Origin: Streptomyces hundungensis
GTDB taxonomy: Bacteria; Actinomycetota; Actinomycetes; Streptomycetales; Streptomycetaceae
Direction: 5' to 3'
DNA: 64,000 bases
Assembly (NCBI RefSeq): GCF_003627815.1
Contig: NZ_CP032698.1
Coordinates: 6,200,001-6,264,000 of the forward strand
Part shown: piece by piece, positions 7,721 through 15,742 of the stretch
How positions within the stretch are numbered: the stretch's first letter is position 1
How the letters are laid out: the number at the start of each line of letters is the position of its first letter
The notes under the pieces: model-generated
What the model saw: only the letters and a program-made list of their open reading frames with translations
Told to the model about the DNA's origin: nothing
Database searches by the model: none
Made by a program: the position numbers and the translations under genes

Positions 7721-8397
7721 CGGTCGCGTCGTCGCCTCCTGCGCCGCACCCAGGTGACCCAGCAGATCACGGCGACCGCGAGGAGGGCCGCGATGTGCTC
7801 CTTGCCCGCGAGGTTGTTCTTGAGCACCACTTCGAGCACCATCGAGGCGACCACCACCCCGGCCGTCCAGTACGCCCGGTAGCGCCAGCACACGTACACC
7901 GCGAGGGCCACGACGGCCGCCGAGGGGCCGGTGTCGACCATCTCGGCGGCGGAGGCGGGCAGGCCGAAGACGCTGTCCGGCCCGATGTGGATGCCGACCC
8001 GCGCGTACAGGGTGCCGGCCAGCGTCGCGGCGTAGGCGATGAGCAGCATCCGCCCGCGTCCGATGCAGATCTCCGCGACGCCGAAGACGAGCAGCACCTG
8101 GGCGAGCGCGCCCCACACCGGCAGGTCGAGGGCCGGCACGAACAGCGAGAACGGGGTGCGCAGGAGGGAGATCCACAGCGGGTACTCGGCCTTCACCGAG
8201 CCGATGATCTGGATCGGCCGAAAGCCCCAGGACTGGTTCTGGATGATCTGGAAGACCGAGGTGAGGGCCACCGCCGAGAGCGTCAGCCCGATCGCCCGCC
8301 AGCGCTGGGTGTGCAGCGCGTACGACACGGTCTTGAGCAGGGGCCCCCATTCGCGTTCCGCGAACCGGCGCACCCCGCCCCTGGCCCCACCGCTCAT
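7663..8397 (-). CDS. Rhomboid-like integral membrane protein
   Basis: 244 residues from ATG at 8397, overlapping the stop of the upstream gene (ATGA), so the two are translationally coupled. Six or so hydrophobic segments are present. The segment DTGPSAAVVALAVYVCW has a G-x-S-A arrangement like the rhomboid catalytic serine, but I see no clear matching His, so activity is doubtful. The tail is a run of Arg with HDRGRRTG. From context and pattern it fits the rhomboid-like proteins that accompany MprF-type proteins in Streptomyces. It may assist membrane insertion or turnover of its partner. The 3' end overlaps the opposite gene by 58 bases. Confidence 0.65.
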   Translation of the reverse strand: MSGGARGGVRRFAEREWGPLLKTVSYALHTQRWRAIGLTLSAVALTSVFQIIQNQSWGFRPIQIIGSVKAEYPLWISLLRTPFSLFVPALDLPVWGALAQVLLVFGVAEICIGRGRMLLIAYAATLAGTLYARVGIHIGPDSVFGLPASAAEMVDTGPSAAVVALAVYVCWRYRAYWTAGVVVASMVLEVVLKNNLAGKEHIAALLAVAVICWVTWVRRRRRRRDRHDRGRRTGSLSGAPPIQS

Positions 8398-10148
8398 CTC
8401 TGCGACTCCAGGTGTCTGCGGTGCAGCCACTTGGGCAGGCCCGGGGCTTCCAGGAAGCCCTCGGCGCGCGCGGACGCGATGGCGATGCGCGGCAGGTCCG
8501 CGCTCTTCTCGAACAAGGTGAACCGTGGCTCCCAGATCGGCCGGTACTTGGCGTTGGACCGGTACAGCGACTCGATCTGCCACCAGCGGGAGAAGAAGCT
8601 GAGGAGCGAGCGCCACAGCCTCAGCACGGGTCCCGCCCCGAGCTTCGAGCCGCGCTCGAAGACGGAACGGAACATCGCGAAGTTCAGTGAGACCTGAGTG
8701 ATCCTGATCTCCTTGGCGCGCTGGAGGAGTTCGATCACCATGAACTCGATCAGGCCGTTCTCGGAGTCACGGTCACGGCGCATCAGGTCGAGCGAGAGCC
8801 CCTCGGGGCCCCAGGGCACGAAGCTGAGCAGCGCCCTCAACTCGCCGTCCCCGTCGAAGCATTCGAGCATCATGCACTGGCCGTCGGCGGGGTCGCCGAG
8901 CCGGCCGAGCGCCATCGAGAAGCCGCGTTCGGTGGCGCCGTCGCGCCAGTCGTCGGCCTTGCGCAGGAGCTCGTCCATCTCCTCGGCGGGAATGTCCGCG
9001 TGGCGGCGGATCCGCACCTCGTACCCGGCCCGCTTCACCCGGTTGTACGCCTGGCGCACGGTCCGCATGGCGCGGCCCTCCAGGGTGAACTCGGCGGTCT
9101 CCACGATCGCCTCGTCGCCCATCTCCAGTGCGTCGAGGCCGTGCCGGGCGTAGATCTGCCCGGCCTCCTCGCTGGCGCCGGTGACGGCCGGGATCCAGCC
9201 GTGCGCGCGGGCCTCGGCGAGCCACGGCTCGATCGCGCCGGGCCAGGCCTCGGGGTCGCCGATGGGGTCGCCGGAGGCCAGCGAGACGCTGTTGATCACG
9301 CGGTAGGTGACGGCGGCCTTGCCGGTGGGCGACCAGATGACGGCCTTCTCGCGGCGCAGCGCGAAGTAGCCGAGCGAGTCGCGCTCGCCCTGCTTGTCCA
9401 GGAGCGCGCGCAGCTTCTCCTCGTCCTCGACGGTGAGCGGGTCCACGGCCCTGCGGTTGCGGAAGGCGGCGTAGACGACCGCGATCAGGAGCAGCGTGGC
9501 GAGCACGTTGATGGTGACGTTGACCCAGCCCGGGGTGGTGACGCCCTGGGTGTGCCGGTCGTCGGGGACCAGGAAGACCAGACGCATCAGGCCGTAGCGC
9601 CAGCGGCGCAGGAACGTCGACTGGTCGGTGCCGTCATAGGTGTTGGTCGCGCTGACCAGGACCGCCGCGATCAGCGAGGTGACGAGCAGCCCGCCGACGG
9701 CCGTGACGACCGCGGCCAGCGGGTTGGAGCGGTCGCCCTTGGCGTAGAACTCGCGGCGGCCCACCAGGAGCGCCACCACGAAGGCGGTGGTGAGCCCCAG
9801 CGAGATCCAGTTCTGGAGGTAGCGGTGGAACCCCGGCAGGGCCATGACGTACGCGCAGAGCAGCAGGAAGAGCCCGCCGAGCACCAGGTTGAGGATCCAG
9901 GCGGCCCGCTTGCGGCGGCGCATGGTGACGGCGAGGAAGAGCGTGACCACCCCGGAGGTGAAGCCGGCTTCGAGCAGATACGGCGTGAAGTAGTCGTCCG
10001 TGTTGTGCCGCCGCAGCCCCTGTCCGAGGGTCACCCACACGGCACTGAGGAAGTTGATGAACGTCACGACGCGCAGGTACCAGACGGCGAACGCCGCGCC
10101 GGTCCGCGAGCGGGGGGTGCTCCGGTTCGTTCCTTCAGTGGTGCTCAA
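8394..10148 (-). CDS. MprF/LysX-like membrane protein with DUF2156 transferase domain
   Basis: 584 residues from TTG at 10148, chosen because GGAGAAG lies five bases upstream; an ATG at 10163 is in frame but overlaps that ribosome site and has none of its own. The N-terminal 270 residues hold about seven membrane helices. The cytosolic C-terminal half is a DUF2156 double-GNAT domain: GYFALRREKAVIWSP, VTYRVINSVSLASGDPIGD, VKRAGYEVRIRRH, FSMALGRLGDPADGQ and LMRRDRDSENGLIEFMV. Such domains transfer an amino acid from tRNA to phosphatidylglycerol or other acceptors, changing membrane charge. No lysyl-tRNA synthetase is fused, unlike mycobacterial LysX. It sits downstream of cobT, 96 bases away. 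Substrate unknown. Confidence 0.85.
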   Translation of the reverse strand: MSTTEGTNRSTPRSRTGAAFAVWYLRVVTFINFLSAVWVTLGQGLRRHNTDDYFTPYLLEAGFTSGVVTLFLAVTMRRRKRAAWILNLVLGGLFLLLCAYVMALPGFHRYLQNWISLGLTTAFVVALLVGRREFYAKGDRSNPLAAVVTAVGGLLVTSLIAAVLVSATNTYDGTDQSTFLRRWRYGLMRLVFLVPDDRHTQGVTTPGWVNVTINVLATLLLIAVVYAAFRNRRAVDPLTVEDEEKLRALLDKQGERDSLGYFALRREKAVIWSPTGKAAVTYRVINSVSLASGDPIGDPEAWPGAIEPWLAEARAHGWIPAVTGASEEAGQIYARHGLDALEMGDEAIVETAEFTLEGRAMRTVRQAYNRVKRAGYEVRIRRHADIPAEEMDELLRKADDWRDGATERGFSMALGRLGDPADGQCMMLECFDGDGELRALLSFVPWGPEGLSLDLMRRDRDSENGLIEFMVIELLQRAKEIRITQVSLNFAMFRSVFERGSKLGAGPVLRLWRSLLSFFSRWWQIESLYRSNAKYRPIWEPRFTLFEKSADLPRIAIASARAEGFLEAPGLPKWLHRRHLESQR

Positions 10149-10244
10149 GCGGACTTCTCCCATGAAACGCGATGATATGGGGGCAAGGCGTTTCGCAGTG
10201 GCCGCGGGCAGCGCAGGGGGGAGGCCCCCCGGCGCTGCCGTGAC

Positions 10245-11330
10245 TCACTCCTCGACGCTCTCCTGCGTGCCGTCCGTGCGCTGGTCGGCGCGCTCGGGCA
10301 GCTCCGCGGCCAGGGCGGCCGCGGCTTGTACGAGGGGAAGAGCGAGCAATGCCCCGGTTCCTTCGCCCACTGTGACGCCATGATCGAGCAGAGGGTTGAG
10401 CGCCATCCGGTCCAGCGCCTTCGCCTGGCCCGGCTCGCCGCTCGACTGGCCAGCGAGCCACCAGTCCGGCGCCCGGAAGGCGGCCCGCTGGGCGACCAGC
10501 GCACAGGCCGACGAGACGACCCCGTCGAGGATCACCGGCAGTCTGCGCACCGCACACTGGAGCAGGAAACCCGTGGCGGCGGCAAGGTCCGCGCCGCCCA
10601 CCGCGGCCAGCAGTTCGAGCTGATCGCCGAGAACCGGCCGCGCCCGGCGCAGCGCGTCACGGATCGCGGCGCACTTGCGCATCCACGCCAGATCGTCGAT
10701 CCCGGCGCCGCCGCGCCCGGTGACCACCGAGGCGTCCGTCCCGCACAGCGCCGCGATCAGCACCGCCGCCGGGGTGGTGCCGCCCACGCTGAGGTCGCCG
10801 AGCACCACCAGGTCGGTGCCGGAGTCGGCCTCCTCGTCGGCGATCCGCACGCCGAGCCGTACGGCCGCCTCCGCCTCCTCCACCGTGAGCGCGTCCTCGA
10901 TGTCGATACGGCCGCTGCCGCGCCGCACCCGGTGGCGCACCACGTCCTCGGGCAGCAGGGCCGGGTCGCAGTCGAGACCGGCGTCGACCACCCGGACCGG
11001 GACGCCCTGGCGGCGGGCGAGCACCGCGACCGGGCTCTCGCCCTCCAGGACGGAGCGGACCAGGGTGTGCGCGGAGGCGGCGGGACGGGCCGAGACGCCG
11101 AGCCCGGCCACCTTGTGGTCGCCCGCGAACAGCACCACGCGGGGCCGCTCGACGGCCCTGACGGGGTTGGCGCCCTGCGCCGCCGAGAGCCAGGTGGCCA
11201 GCTCGTCGAGCCGGCCGAGCGCGCCGGGCGGCACGCTCTGCCGCTCCCGGCGTTCCTCGGCGTCACGCCGCACGCCGTTGTCGGGGCGTTCGATCAGATC
11301 GGAGAAGTCGTCCAGGTTCAGCCTGCTCAT
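10245..11330 (-). CDS. cobT: Nicotinate-nucleotide--dimethylbenzimidazole phosphoribosyltransferase
   Basis: 361 residues. CobT makes alpha-ribazole phosphate from nicotinate mononucleotide and dimethylbenzimidazole for the lower loop of cobalamin. Family marks are LGRLDELATWLSAAQG, VVLFAGDHKVAGLGVSA, LGDLSVGGTTPAAVLIAAL, VTGRGGAGIDDLAW and the C-terminal GVTVGEGTGALLALPLVQAA, which contains the catalytic Glu region. Length is typical (about 350). It lies 30 bases downstream of cobU on the same strand, forming cobU-cobT, and the MprF-like gene follows. The C-terminal ERADQRTDGTQESVEE tail is non-conserved and charged. Confidence 0.96.
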   Translation of the reverse strand: MSRLNLDDFSDLIERPDNGVRRDAEERRERQSVPPGALGRLDELATWLSAAQGANPVRAVERPRVVLFAGDHKVAGLGVSARPAASAHTLVRSVLEGESPVAVLARRQGVPVRVVDAGLDCDPALLPEDVVRHRVRRGSGRIDIEDALTVEEAEAAVRLGVRIADEEADSGTDLVVLGDLSVGGTTPAAVLIAALCGTDASVVTGRGGAGIDDLAWMRKCAAIRDALRRARPVLGDQLELLAAVGGADLAAATGFLLQCAVRRLPVILDGVVSSACALVAQRAAFRAPDWWLAGQSSGEPGQAKALDRMALNPLLDHGVTVGEGTGALLALPLVQAAAALAAELPERADQRTDGTQESVEE

Positions 11331-11360
11331 CTGCCGAACAGTACCGCCAGCGGGTGGACA

Positions 11361-12563
11361 TCAGCCGCGCAGCAGGAGCGCCTGACCCGCGACGACGAGC
11401 AGCACCTGTTCGCACTCGGCCGCGAACGCCGCGTTCAGGCGCCCCAGTTCGTCCCGGAACCGGCGGCCCGACGCCGTCGCCGGCACCACGCCCGAGCCCA
11501 CCTCGTTGCTCACCGCCACCACGGTGCGCGAGGTGCCCCGGACGGCCGCGACGAGTTCGGCCGTACGCTCCTTCAGCGCCCGCTCGCCGCCCGCCGCCCA
11601 CTTCTCGTCGTCCCACGCGCCGACCCGGTCCATCGCGTCGGTCAGCCACAGCGCCAGACAGTCGATCAGGAGCGGGGGCCCCGGCTCGTCGAGGAGCGGC
11701 GCGAGTTCACAGGTCTCCTCGGTACGCCAGGAGGCGGGCCGGCGCTCGCGGTGCAGGCCGACCCGCGCCGCCCACTCGGCGTCGCCCTCGCGGCCGCCCC
11801 CCGTCGCCACGTACACGACCCGCGGGAAGCCCGCCAGACGCCGCTCGGCCTCCACCGACTTGCCGGAGCGCGCCCCGCCGAGGACGAGCGCCCGGCGCGG
11901 CACGTCCGGCACCGCGTGGTACTCGCCGACCACCAGCGTCGTGCCGTCCGGCACCGCCCGCGCGCCGAGCGCGGCGAGCCGGCGCTCCAACTCCCGCCCC
12001 GGCGGCACCTCGTGGTCGATGTGCACCGCGATCACATCGGTGGCGGGGCCGATGCCGCCCGCCGCCCGCAGCCTGGCCAGCGCGTCGGGGCGCCCGCAGA
12101 CATCGGCCACCACCATGTCGTACGGGCGCACCTCGGCGGGGCCCGCGGGGGCGCCGCCCGGCGGCAGGTAGAGCAGGCGCTCGCCGTCGGGGGAGGCCAC
12201 CTCGTACCCGGTGCCCGGCGAGTCCAGCGGCACGGCCACCACCCGGTGGCCGCTGATCAGCGACAGCCTGCGGCCGTCCGGCACCCGGCCGGCCGCGGGC
12301 AGCCCGGCGGGGAGTTCGAGGGCGGGCCCGTCGTGCGGGTGGGTGAGCAGCACCTGGCGCACGCCCGCCAGCGAGTGCCCGGCGCGGGCGGCGGCGAGCG
12401 CCGCGCCGGGTGTGAGGTCGAGCAGCAGCGCGCCGTCGACGAGCAGGGCGGTCGCGGCGCGGGCGTCCGCTCCGCGGGCTACGGCGCACGCGGCGCAGGG
12501 ACAGTCGGGGCGCGGCAGGCCGGCGGGGGCCCCGGTGCCGAGGAGAGTCAGTTCCACAGGCAC
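11361..12563 (-). CDS. cobU: Fusion of PhnP/PqqB-like metallo-beta-lactamase domain and CobU kinase/guanylyltransferase
   Basis: 400 residues in two parts. Residues 1-220 resemble a metallo-beta-lactamase fold of the PhnP/PqqB kind: LLGTGAPAGLPRPDCPCAAC with the Cys-x-Cys-x2-Cys at 21-26, then LLTHPHDGP at 72-80 where the usual HxHxDH metal motif is degraded, and HIDHE near 181. Residues 225-400 are CobU: Walker A GGARSGKS at 229-236, VYVATGGGREGDAEW, LLIDCLALWLTD and VSNEVGSGVVP. CobU phosphorylates adenosylcobinamide and adds GMP. The first domain has no known role; it may have lost catalysis or handle a related phosphoester. The gene is first of the cobU-cobT set and divergent from a small protein gene. 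Confidence 0.9.
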   Translation of the reverse strand: MPVELTLLGTGAPAGLPRPDCPCAACAVARGADARAATALLVDGALLLDLTPGAALAAARAGHSLAGVRQVLLTHPHDGPALELPAGLPAAGRVPDGRRLSLISGHRVVAVPLDSPGTGYEVASPDGERLLYLPPGGAPAGPAEVRPYDMVVADVCGRPDALARLRAAGGIGPATDVIAVHIDHEVPPGRELERRLAALGARAVPDGTTLVVGEYHAVPDVPRRALVLGGARSGKSVEAERRLAGFPRVVYVATGGGREGDAEWAARVGLHRERRPASWRTEETCELAPLLDEPGPPLLIDCLALWLTDAMDRVGAWDDEKWAAGGERALKERTAELVAAVRGTSRTVVAVSNEVGSGVVPATASGRRFRDELGRLNAAFAAECEQVLLVVAGQALLLRG

Positions 12564-12637
12564 GATCCTCCCGCGTAACCGGCCCTCTTGCGCGCCCGGT
12601 TACGCTGCGGGCAGCAACGTGACGTAAGGAGGCGGAC

Positions 12638-12847
12638 ATGGCGTGGACGTGGCGTTTCGAGAAGTCGGACGGTACGGAGGTCGAGCCGGCGGTGGCGCCG
12701 GAGGAGTTCACGACCCAGGGCGACGCGGAGTCCTGGATCGGTGAGGTGTGGAAGGACCTCGTGGAGGGCGGGGCCGACCAGGTCTTCCTCTTCGAGGACG
12801 GCGCGAAGATCTACGGCCCGATGAGCTTGCACGCCGAACAGGTCTGA
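12638..12847 (+). CDS. Small conserved acidic protein, 69 aa
   Basis: Starts at ATG 12638, eight bases after AAGGAGG, one of the best ribosome sites in the region. The sequence runs MAWTWRFEKSDGTEV, SWIGEVWKDLVEGGADQVF and EDGAKIYGPMSL. It is short, soluble and acidic, with no cysteine, signal peptide or transmembrane part. It looks like a compact alpha/beta domain of a type widespread in Streptomyces, but I do not know a function. It is divergent from cobU and convergent with the HtrA-type protease gene, so it is probably its own transcription unit, closed by a hairpin at 12856-12884. Confidence 0.85.
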   Translation: MAWTWRFEKSDGTEVEPAVAPEEFTTQGDAESWIGEVWKDLVEGGADQVFLFEDGAKIYGPMSLHAEQV

Positions 12848-12855
12848 AACCAGGC

Positions 12856-12884
12856 GGCCGGGGGCGCCCGCGGTGCCCCCGGCC
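12856..12884. terminator. Bidirectional terminator hairpin
   Basis: GGCCGGGGGCGCC at 12856-12868 pairs with GGTGCCCCCGGCC at 12872-12884 with one mismatched pair. It sits between the convergent stops of the small protein and protease genes. Confidence 0.8.
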
Positions 12885-12888
12885 CGTC

Positions 12889-13989
12889 TCAGATCTCGCC
12901 GAGGGTGACCTCCGCCGTCTTCTTCGCTCCGTCGCGGACGTACGTCACCTGGACCTTCTGGCCGGGCTTGTCGGCCGCCAGGGCCTCGGTGAGCGCGGTG
13001 ATGGAGGCGATGTCGGTGTCGCCGAGCCGGGTGATGATGTCGCCCGGCCGCAGGCCCGCCCGGGCCGCCGCGCCGTTCGCCGGGGCCTGGACGACCGCGA
13101 CCCCGGCCGGTTGGTAGCCGGCGTCGACCACGGTGCGGCCGGTGATGCCGAGCGCGGCCCGGCCGGAGTCGGTGACCTTGCCGCTCTTGATGATCTGGTC
13201 GGCCACCGTCCTGACCATCGACGCGGGGATCGCGAAACCGATGCCGGGGGCCGCGCTGCCGCCCATGTCCGGGTCGGTCGCGGCGAGCGTCGGGATGCCG
13301 ATGACCTCGTCGTCCAGGTTCACCAGGGCGCCGCCGCTGTTGCCGGGGTTGATCGCGGCCGAGGTCTGCACCATGTTGGCGATGGTGGCGCCCGTCCCGC
13401 CGCCGGCGCTCCCCTCGGAGACGGTGCGGCCGGTCGCCGACACGATGCCCTGGGTGACGCTGGAGGACAGGCCGAGCGGGGAGCCCATGGCGAGCACGAT
13501 CTGGCCCATCTCGACCTTGGCCGAGTCGCCGAACCGGGCGGCCTTGAGGCCGCTCGGCACCGAGTCGAGCTTGATCACGGCGAGGTCCTGCTCGGGGTAG
13601 GACGACACGAGCCGCGCGGTGATCGCCGCACCGCTGCCGGAGGTCGACACCTTGAACGTCCGCTCGTTGCCGACCACATGGGCGTTGGTGACGATGTGCC
13701 CCTGGCCGTCGTAGACGACCCCCGACCCGAGGCTGTTGGAGGCGTCGATCTGCACGACGGAGGGCAGCACGTCCTTGATGACCCGCTGGTAGTCGCTCTG
13801 GAGCGTGTTGGCACCCCCGGAGCCGCTGTGCTGGGGGGCCGCGGAGCTCGCGGAGGTGGCGGTCGACGCCTTCGGCGCCGCGGCGGGTCCGGTGCCCGAA
13901 CAGCCGCTCAGCGCGACGGCGGTGGCGACGGCGACGGTCAGCGGCGGCACCGCACGGCGCGCCCGCCCGGCGCGAAGAGATGCATCCAT
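12889..13989 (-). CDS. HtrA/DegP-type serine protease lipoprotein with PDZ domain
   Basis: 366 residues. A signal peptide ends in the lipobox VALSGC (Cys30), followed by a Ser/Ala-rich linker. The trypsin-like domain carries the full triad: His104 in TNAHVV, Asp135 in PEQDLAVIK and Ser218 in NPGNSGGAL. A PDZ domain follows from about residue 270 (LGITGRTVV to KTAEVTLG), with GLRPGDIITRLGDTDI as its core. HtrA proteases degrade or check misfolded envelope proteins under stress. No transmembrane anchor other than the lipid is seen, unlike most mycobacterial HtrA. It appears to be transcribed alone. Confidence 0.93.
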   Translation of the reverse strand: MDASLRAGRARRAVPPLTVAVATAVALSGCSGTGPAAAPKASTATSASSAAPQHSGSGGANTLQSDYQRVIKDVLPSVVQIDASNSLGSGVVYDGQGHIVTNAHVVGNERTFKVSTSGSGAAITARLVSSYPEQDLAVIKLDSVPSGLKAARFGDSAKVEMGQIVLAMGSPLGLSSSVTQGIVSATGRTVSEGSAGGGTGATIANMVQTSAAINPGNSGGALVNLDDEVIGIPTLAATDPDMGGSAAPGIGFAIPASMVRTVADQIIKSGKVTDSGRAALGITGRTVVDAGYQPAGVAVVQAPANGAAARAGLRPGDIITRLGDTDIASITALTEALAADKPGQKVQVTYVRDGAKKTAEVTLGEI

Positions 13990-14087
13990 GGCAGGAGTAT
14001 CCCTTTGGTCCGATATGACGGCCCCTCGGTGCGCCCGATCAGGTACCGGAGCCCCGGACCGGGGCCCACTCGGCGGATACCCGCGGC

Positions 14088-14885
14088 TCAGTCCCGTACG
14101 CCGAAGAGGTGCAGCAGCGCCGCGACCTGGCGGTAGGGGTCGGTGCGGCCGGCCCGGTCCTCGGCGGCCAGCAGCCGCTCCAGCTCGTCGGCGGCGGGCA
14201 GTTCGGCCGTGTTGGGCACGTTGTCGGTGAACACCCGCACCCCGTACCAGGTGTGCAGCGGCGCCGCGATCCCGTCCAGCGTGCGGGTCAGCACCGCGAG
14301 CCGGTCGGCCCGCACCGGCAGACCGAGCCGATTGGTGTACGAGTCGGTGTCGAAGGCGGTCAGGGCGCCCGCCCAGTCACCGGCCAGGCCCGGCCGCACG
14401 GCCAGCGCGTCCGCGTTGCGCACGAGCAGCGAGAGCAGACCGCCGGGGGCGAGCATCCGGGCCAGGCCCGCCAGCATCGCGTCCGGCTCCTCGACGTACA
14501 TCAGGACGCCGTGGCAGAGCACCACGTCGAAGGAGCCCGGCATGAAGTGCACACCGGTCTCGCGGCCGTCGCCCTCGATCAGGCGGACCCGCTCACGGAT
14601 GCCCTCGGGCTCGGTGACCAGCGCCTCGCGGGCCACCTTGAGCATCGCGGGGTCGGATTCGAGCCCGGTCACGGAGTGCCCGGCGCGGGCCAGGCGCAGG
14701 GCCTGGGTGCCCTGGCCCATGCCGACGTCCAGGACGCGCAGCCGCTGGCCCACCGGGAAGCGCCCGGCTATCTGCTCGTCCAGGTGCCGGGCGACGAGCT
14801 CCTGGCGGACGACGTTGCGCAGCCCGCCGAGCCCCTCCAGCCAGGCGCCGGAGGCGCCGGTGAACCCGGACGGTGTGCCGCTCAG
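14088..14885 (-). CDS. SAM-dependent class I methyltransferase with a CTG start
   Basis: 265 residues if started at CTG 14885, giving (M)SGTPSGFTGASGAWLEGLGG, which agrees with the N-terminus I remember for Streptomyces homologues. No ATG, GTG or TTG lies near that point, and CTG overlaps the upstream stop (CTGA) with GGAGAG a few bases before it. The SAM site is VLDVGMGQGTQALRLA, followed by the acidic LESDPAML and the LCHGVLMYVEEPDAML segment. The end has a long domain (AGALTAFDTDSYTNRLG) of unclear role that resembles CmoM-type tRNA methyltransferases. The substrate is unknown. It is coupled to the DUF3043 gene upstream. Confidence 0.85.
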   Translation of the reverse strand: MSGTPSGFTGASGAWLEGLGGLRNVVRQELVARHLDEQIAGRFPVGQRLRVLDVGMGQGTQALRLARAGHSVTGLESDPAMLKVAREALVTEPEGIRERVRLIEGDGRETGVHFMPGSFDVVLCHGVLMYVEEPDAMLAGLARMLAPGGLLSLLVRNADALAVRPGLAGDWAGALTAFDTDSYTNRLGLPVRADRLAVLTRTLDGIAAPLHTWYGVRVFTDNVPNTAELPAADELERLLAAEDRAGRTDPYRQVAALLHLFGVRD

Positions 14886-15478
14886 GGCCGCTCTCCGCGC
14901 TTGACCTGCGGCTTGGGCAGCCGCAGTCGACGCATCTGGAGCGTACGCATCAGGCCGTAGGCGACGGCGCCCTTCTTCGGCTCGTCCGGGAAGCGGGCGG
15001 CGAGCGCCCTCTTCAGACGGAAGGCGAGGCCGACCGAGTCGAGCACGATGAGCACGATCACCACGAGCCACAGCAGCAGCGAGAGGTTCTGGAGGCTGCC
15101 GATGCGGATCATCGAGAGCACCAGGATGATCACCGCGAGCGGCAGGAACATCTCGGCGACCGAGAACCGCGAGTCGACGTAGTCGCGGACGAACCTGCGC
15201 ACCGGGCCCTTGTCACGGGCGGGCAGATAGCGCTCATCGCCCTTGGCGAGCGCCTCGCGCTGCTTCGCCATGTCGACCCGGCGGGCCTCGCGCTGGCGCT
15301 TGGCGGCCTCCTTGCGGTCGGTCGGCACGGTGGAAGCCCGGCGGCGCTGGGTCTGGGCCTCACTCCGCTTGGGAGTGGGGCGCCCCTTGGGAGCCTCGGG
15401 GTCGCGGGACTTCTGGGAGAGGTCCGCCGTCACCTTGTCGGTGGGGGCCTTCTCTGCGTTGGAACGGCTACGGAACAC
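14882..15478 (-). CDS. DUF3043 membrane protein
   Basis: 198 residues from GTG 15478 (VFRSRSNAEKAPTDK). The first 110 residues are highly charged and basic (KRSEAQTQRRRAST, KRQREARRVDMAKQ), then GPVRRFVRDYVDSRFSVAEMF leads into two hydrophobic helices separated by a short loop, and a basic tail ends in LPKPQVKRGERP. This layout matches the DUF3043 family found across actinobacteria. The function is not known; the basic cytosolic region could contact nucleic acid or acidic lipid. It is divergent from pspA, with 264 bases between the two starts, and is translationally coupled to the methyltransferase. Confidence 0.85.
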   Translation of the reverse strand: MFRSRSNAEKAPTDKVTADLSQKSRDPEAPKGRPTPKRSEAQTQRRRASTVPTDRKEAAKRQREARRVDMAKQREALAKGDERYLPARDKGPVRRFVRDYVDSRFSVAEMFLPLAVIILVLSMIRIGSLQNLSLLLWLVVIVLIVLDSVGLAFRLKRALAARFPDEPKKGAVAYGLMRTLQMRRLRLPKPQVKRGERP

Positions 15479-15742
15479 AATCCCCAAGGGTACGGGGTAC
15501 CCGGCATGGACCCCAGGCCGGTGGGGAACGATCCCGCAACGCCTTGCGTCCGTAGGGACGGGCGGCGCGCGCTTCCCCCGAGGGTCACCTACTCCCTGCG
15601 CCGGATCGACGGCGGACGTAGTCGTCCTTGGGGATGAGCGCATCGACGCCCGAACAGTGCGGTAATGGATGCAGGGCCCGTACTGTGGGTTCTGTTGCAG
15701 CAGCGGGAGCTGGAGTCCGTCAGAAGGGGGCGCGCGAAGCCC

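Noticed and set aside
6881..12637. A cobalamin riboswitch for cobS, cobT or cobU.
   Set aside because: The gaps upstream are 78, 30 and 74 bases, too short for the element, and its conserved box is absent.
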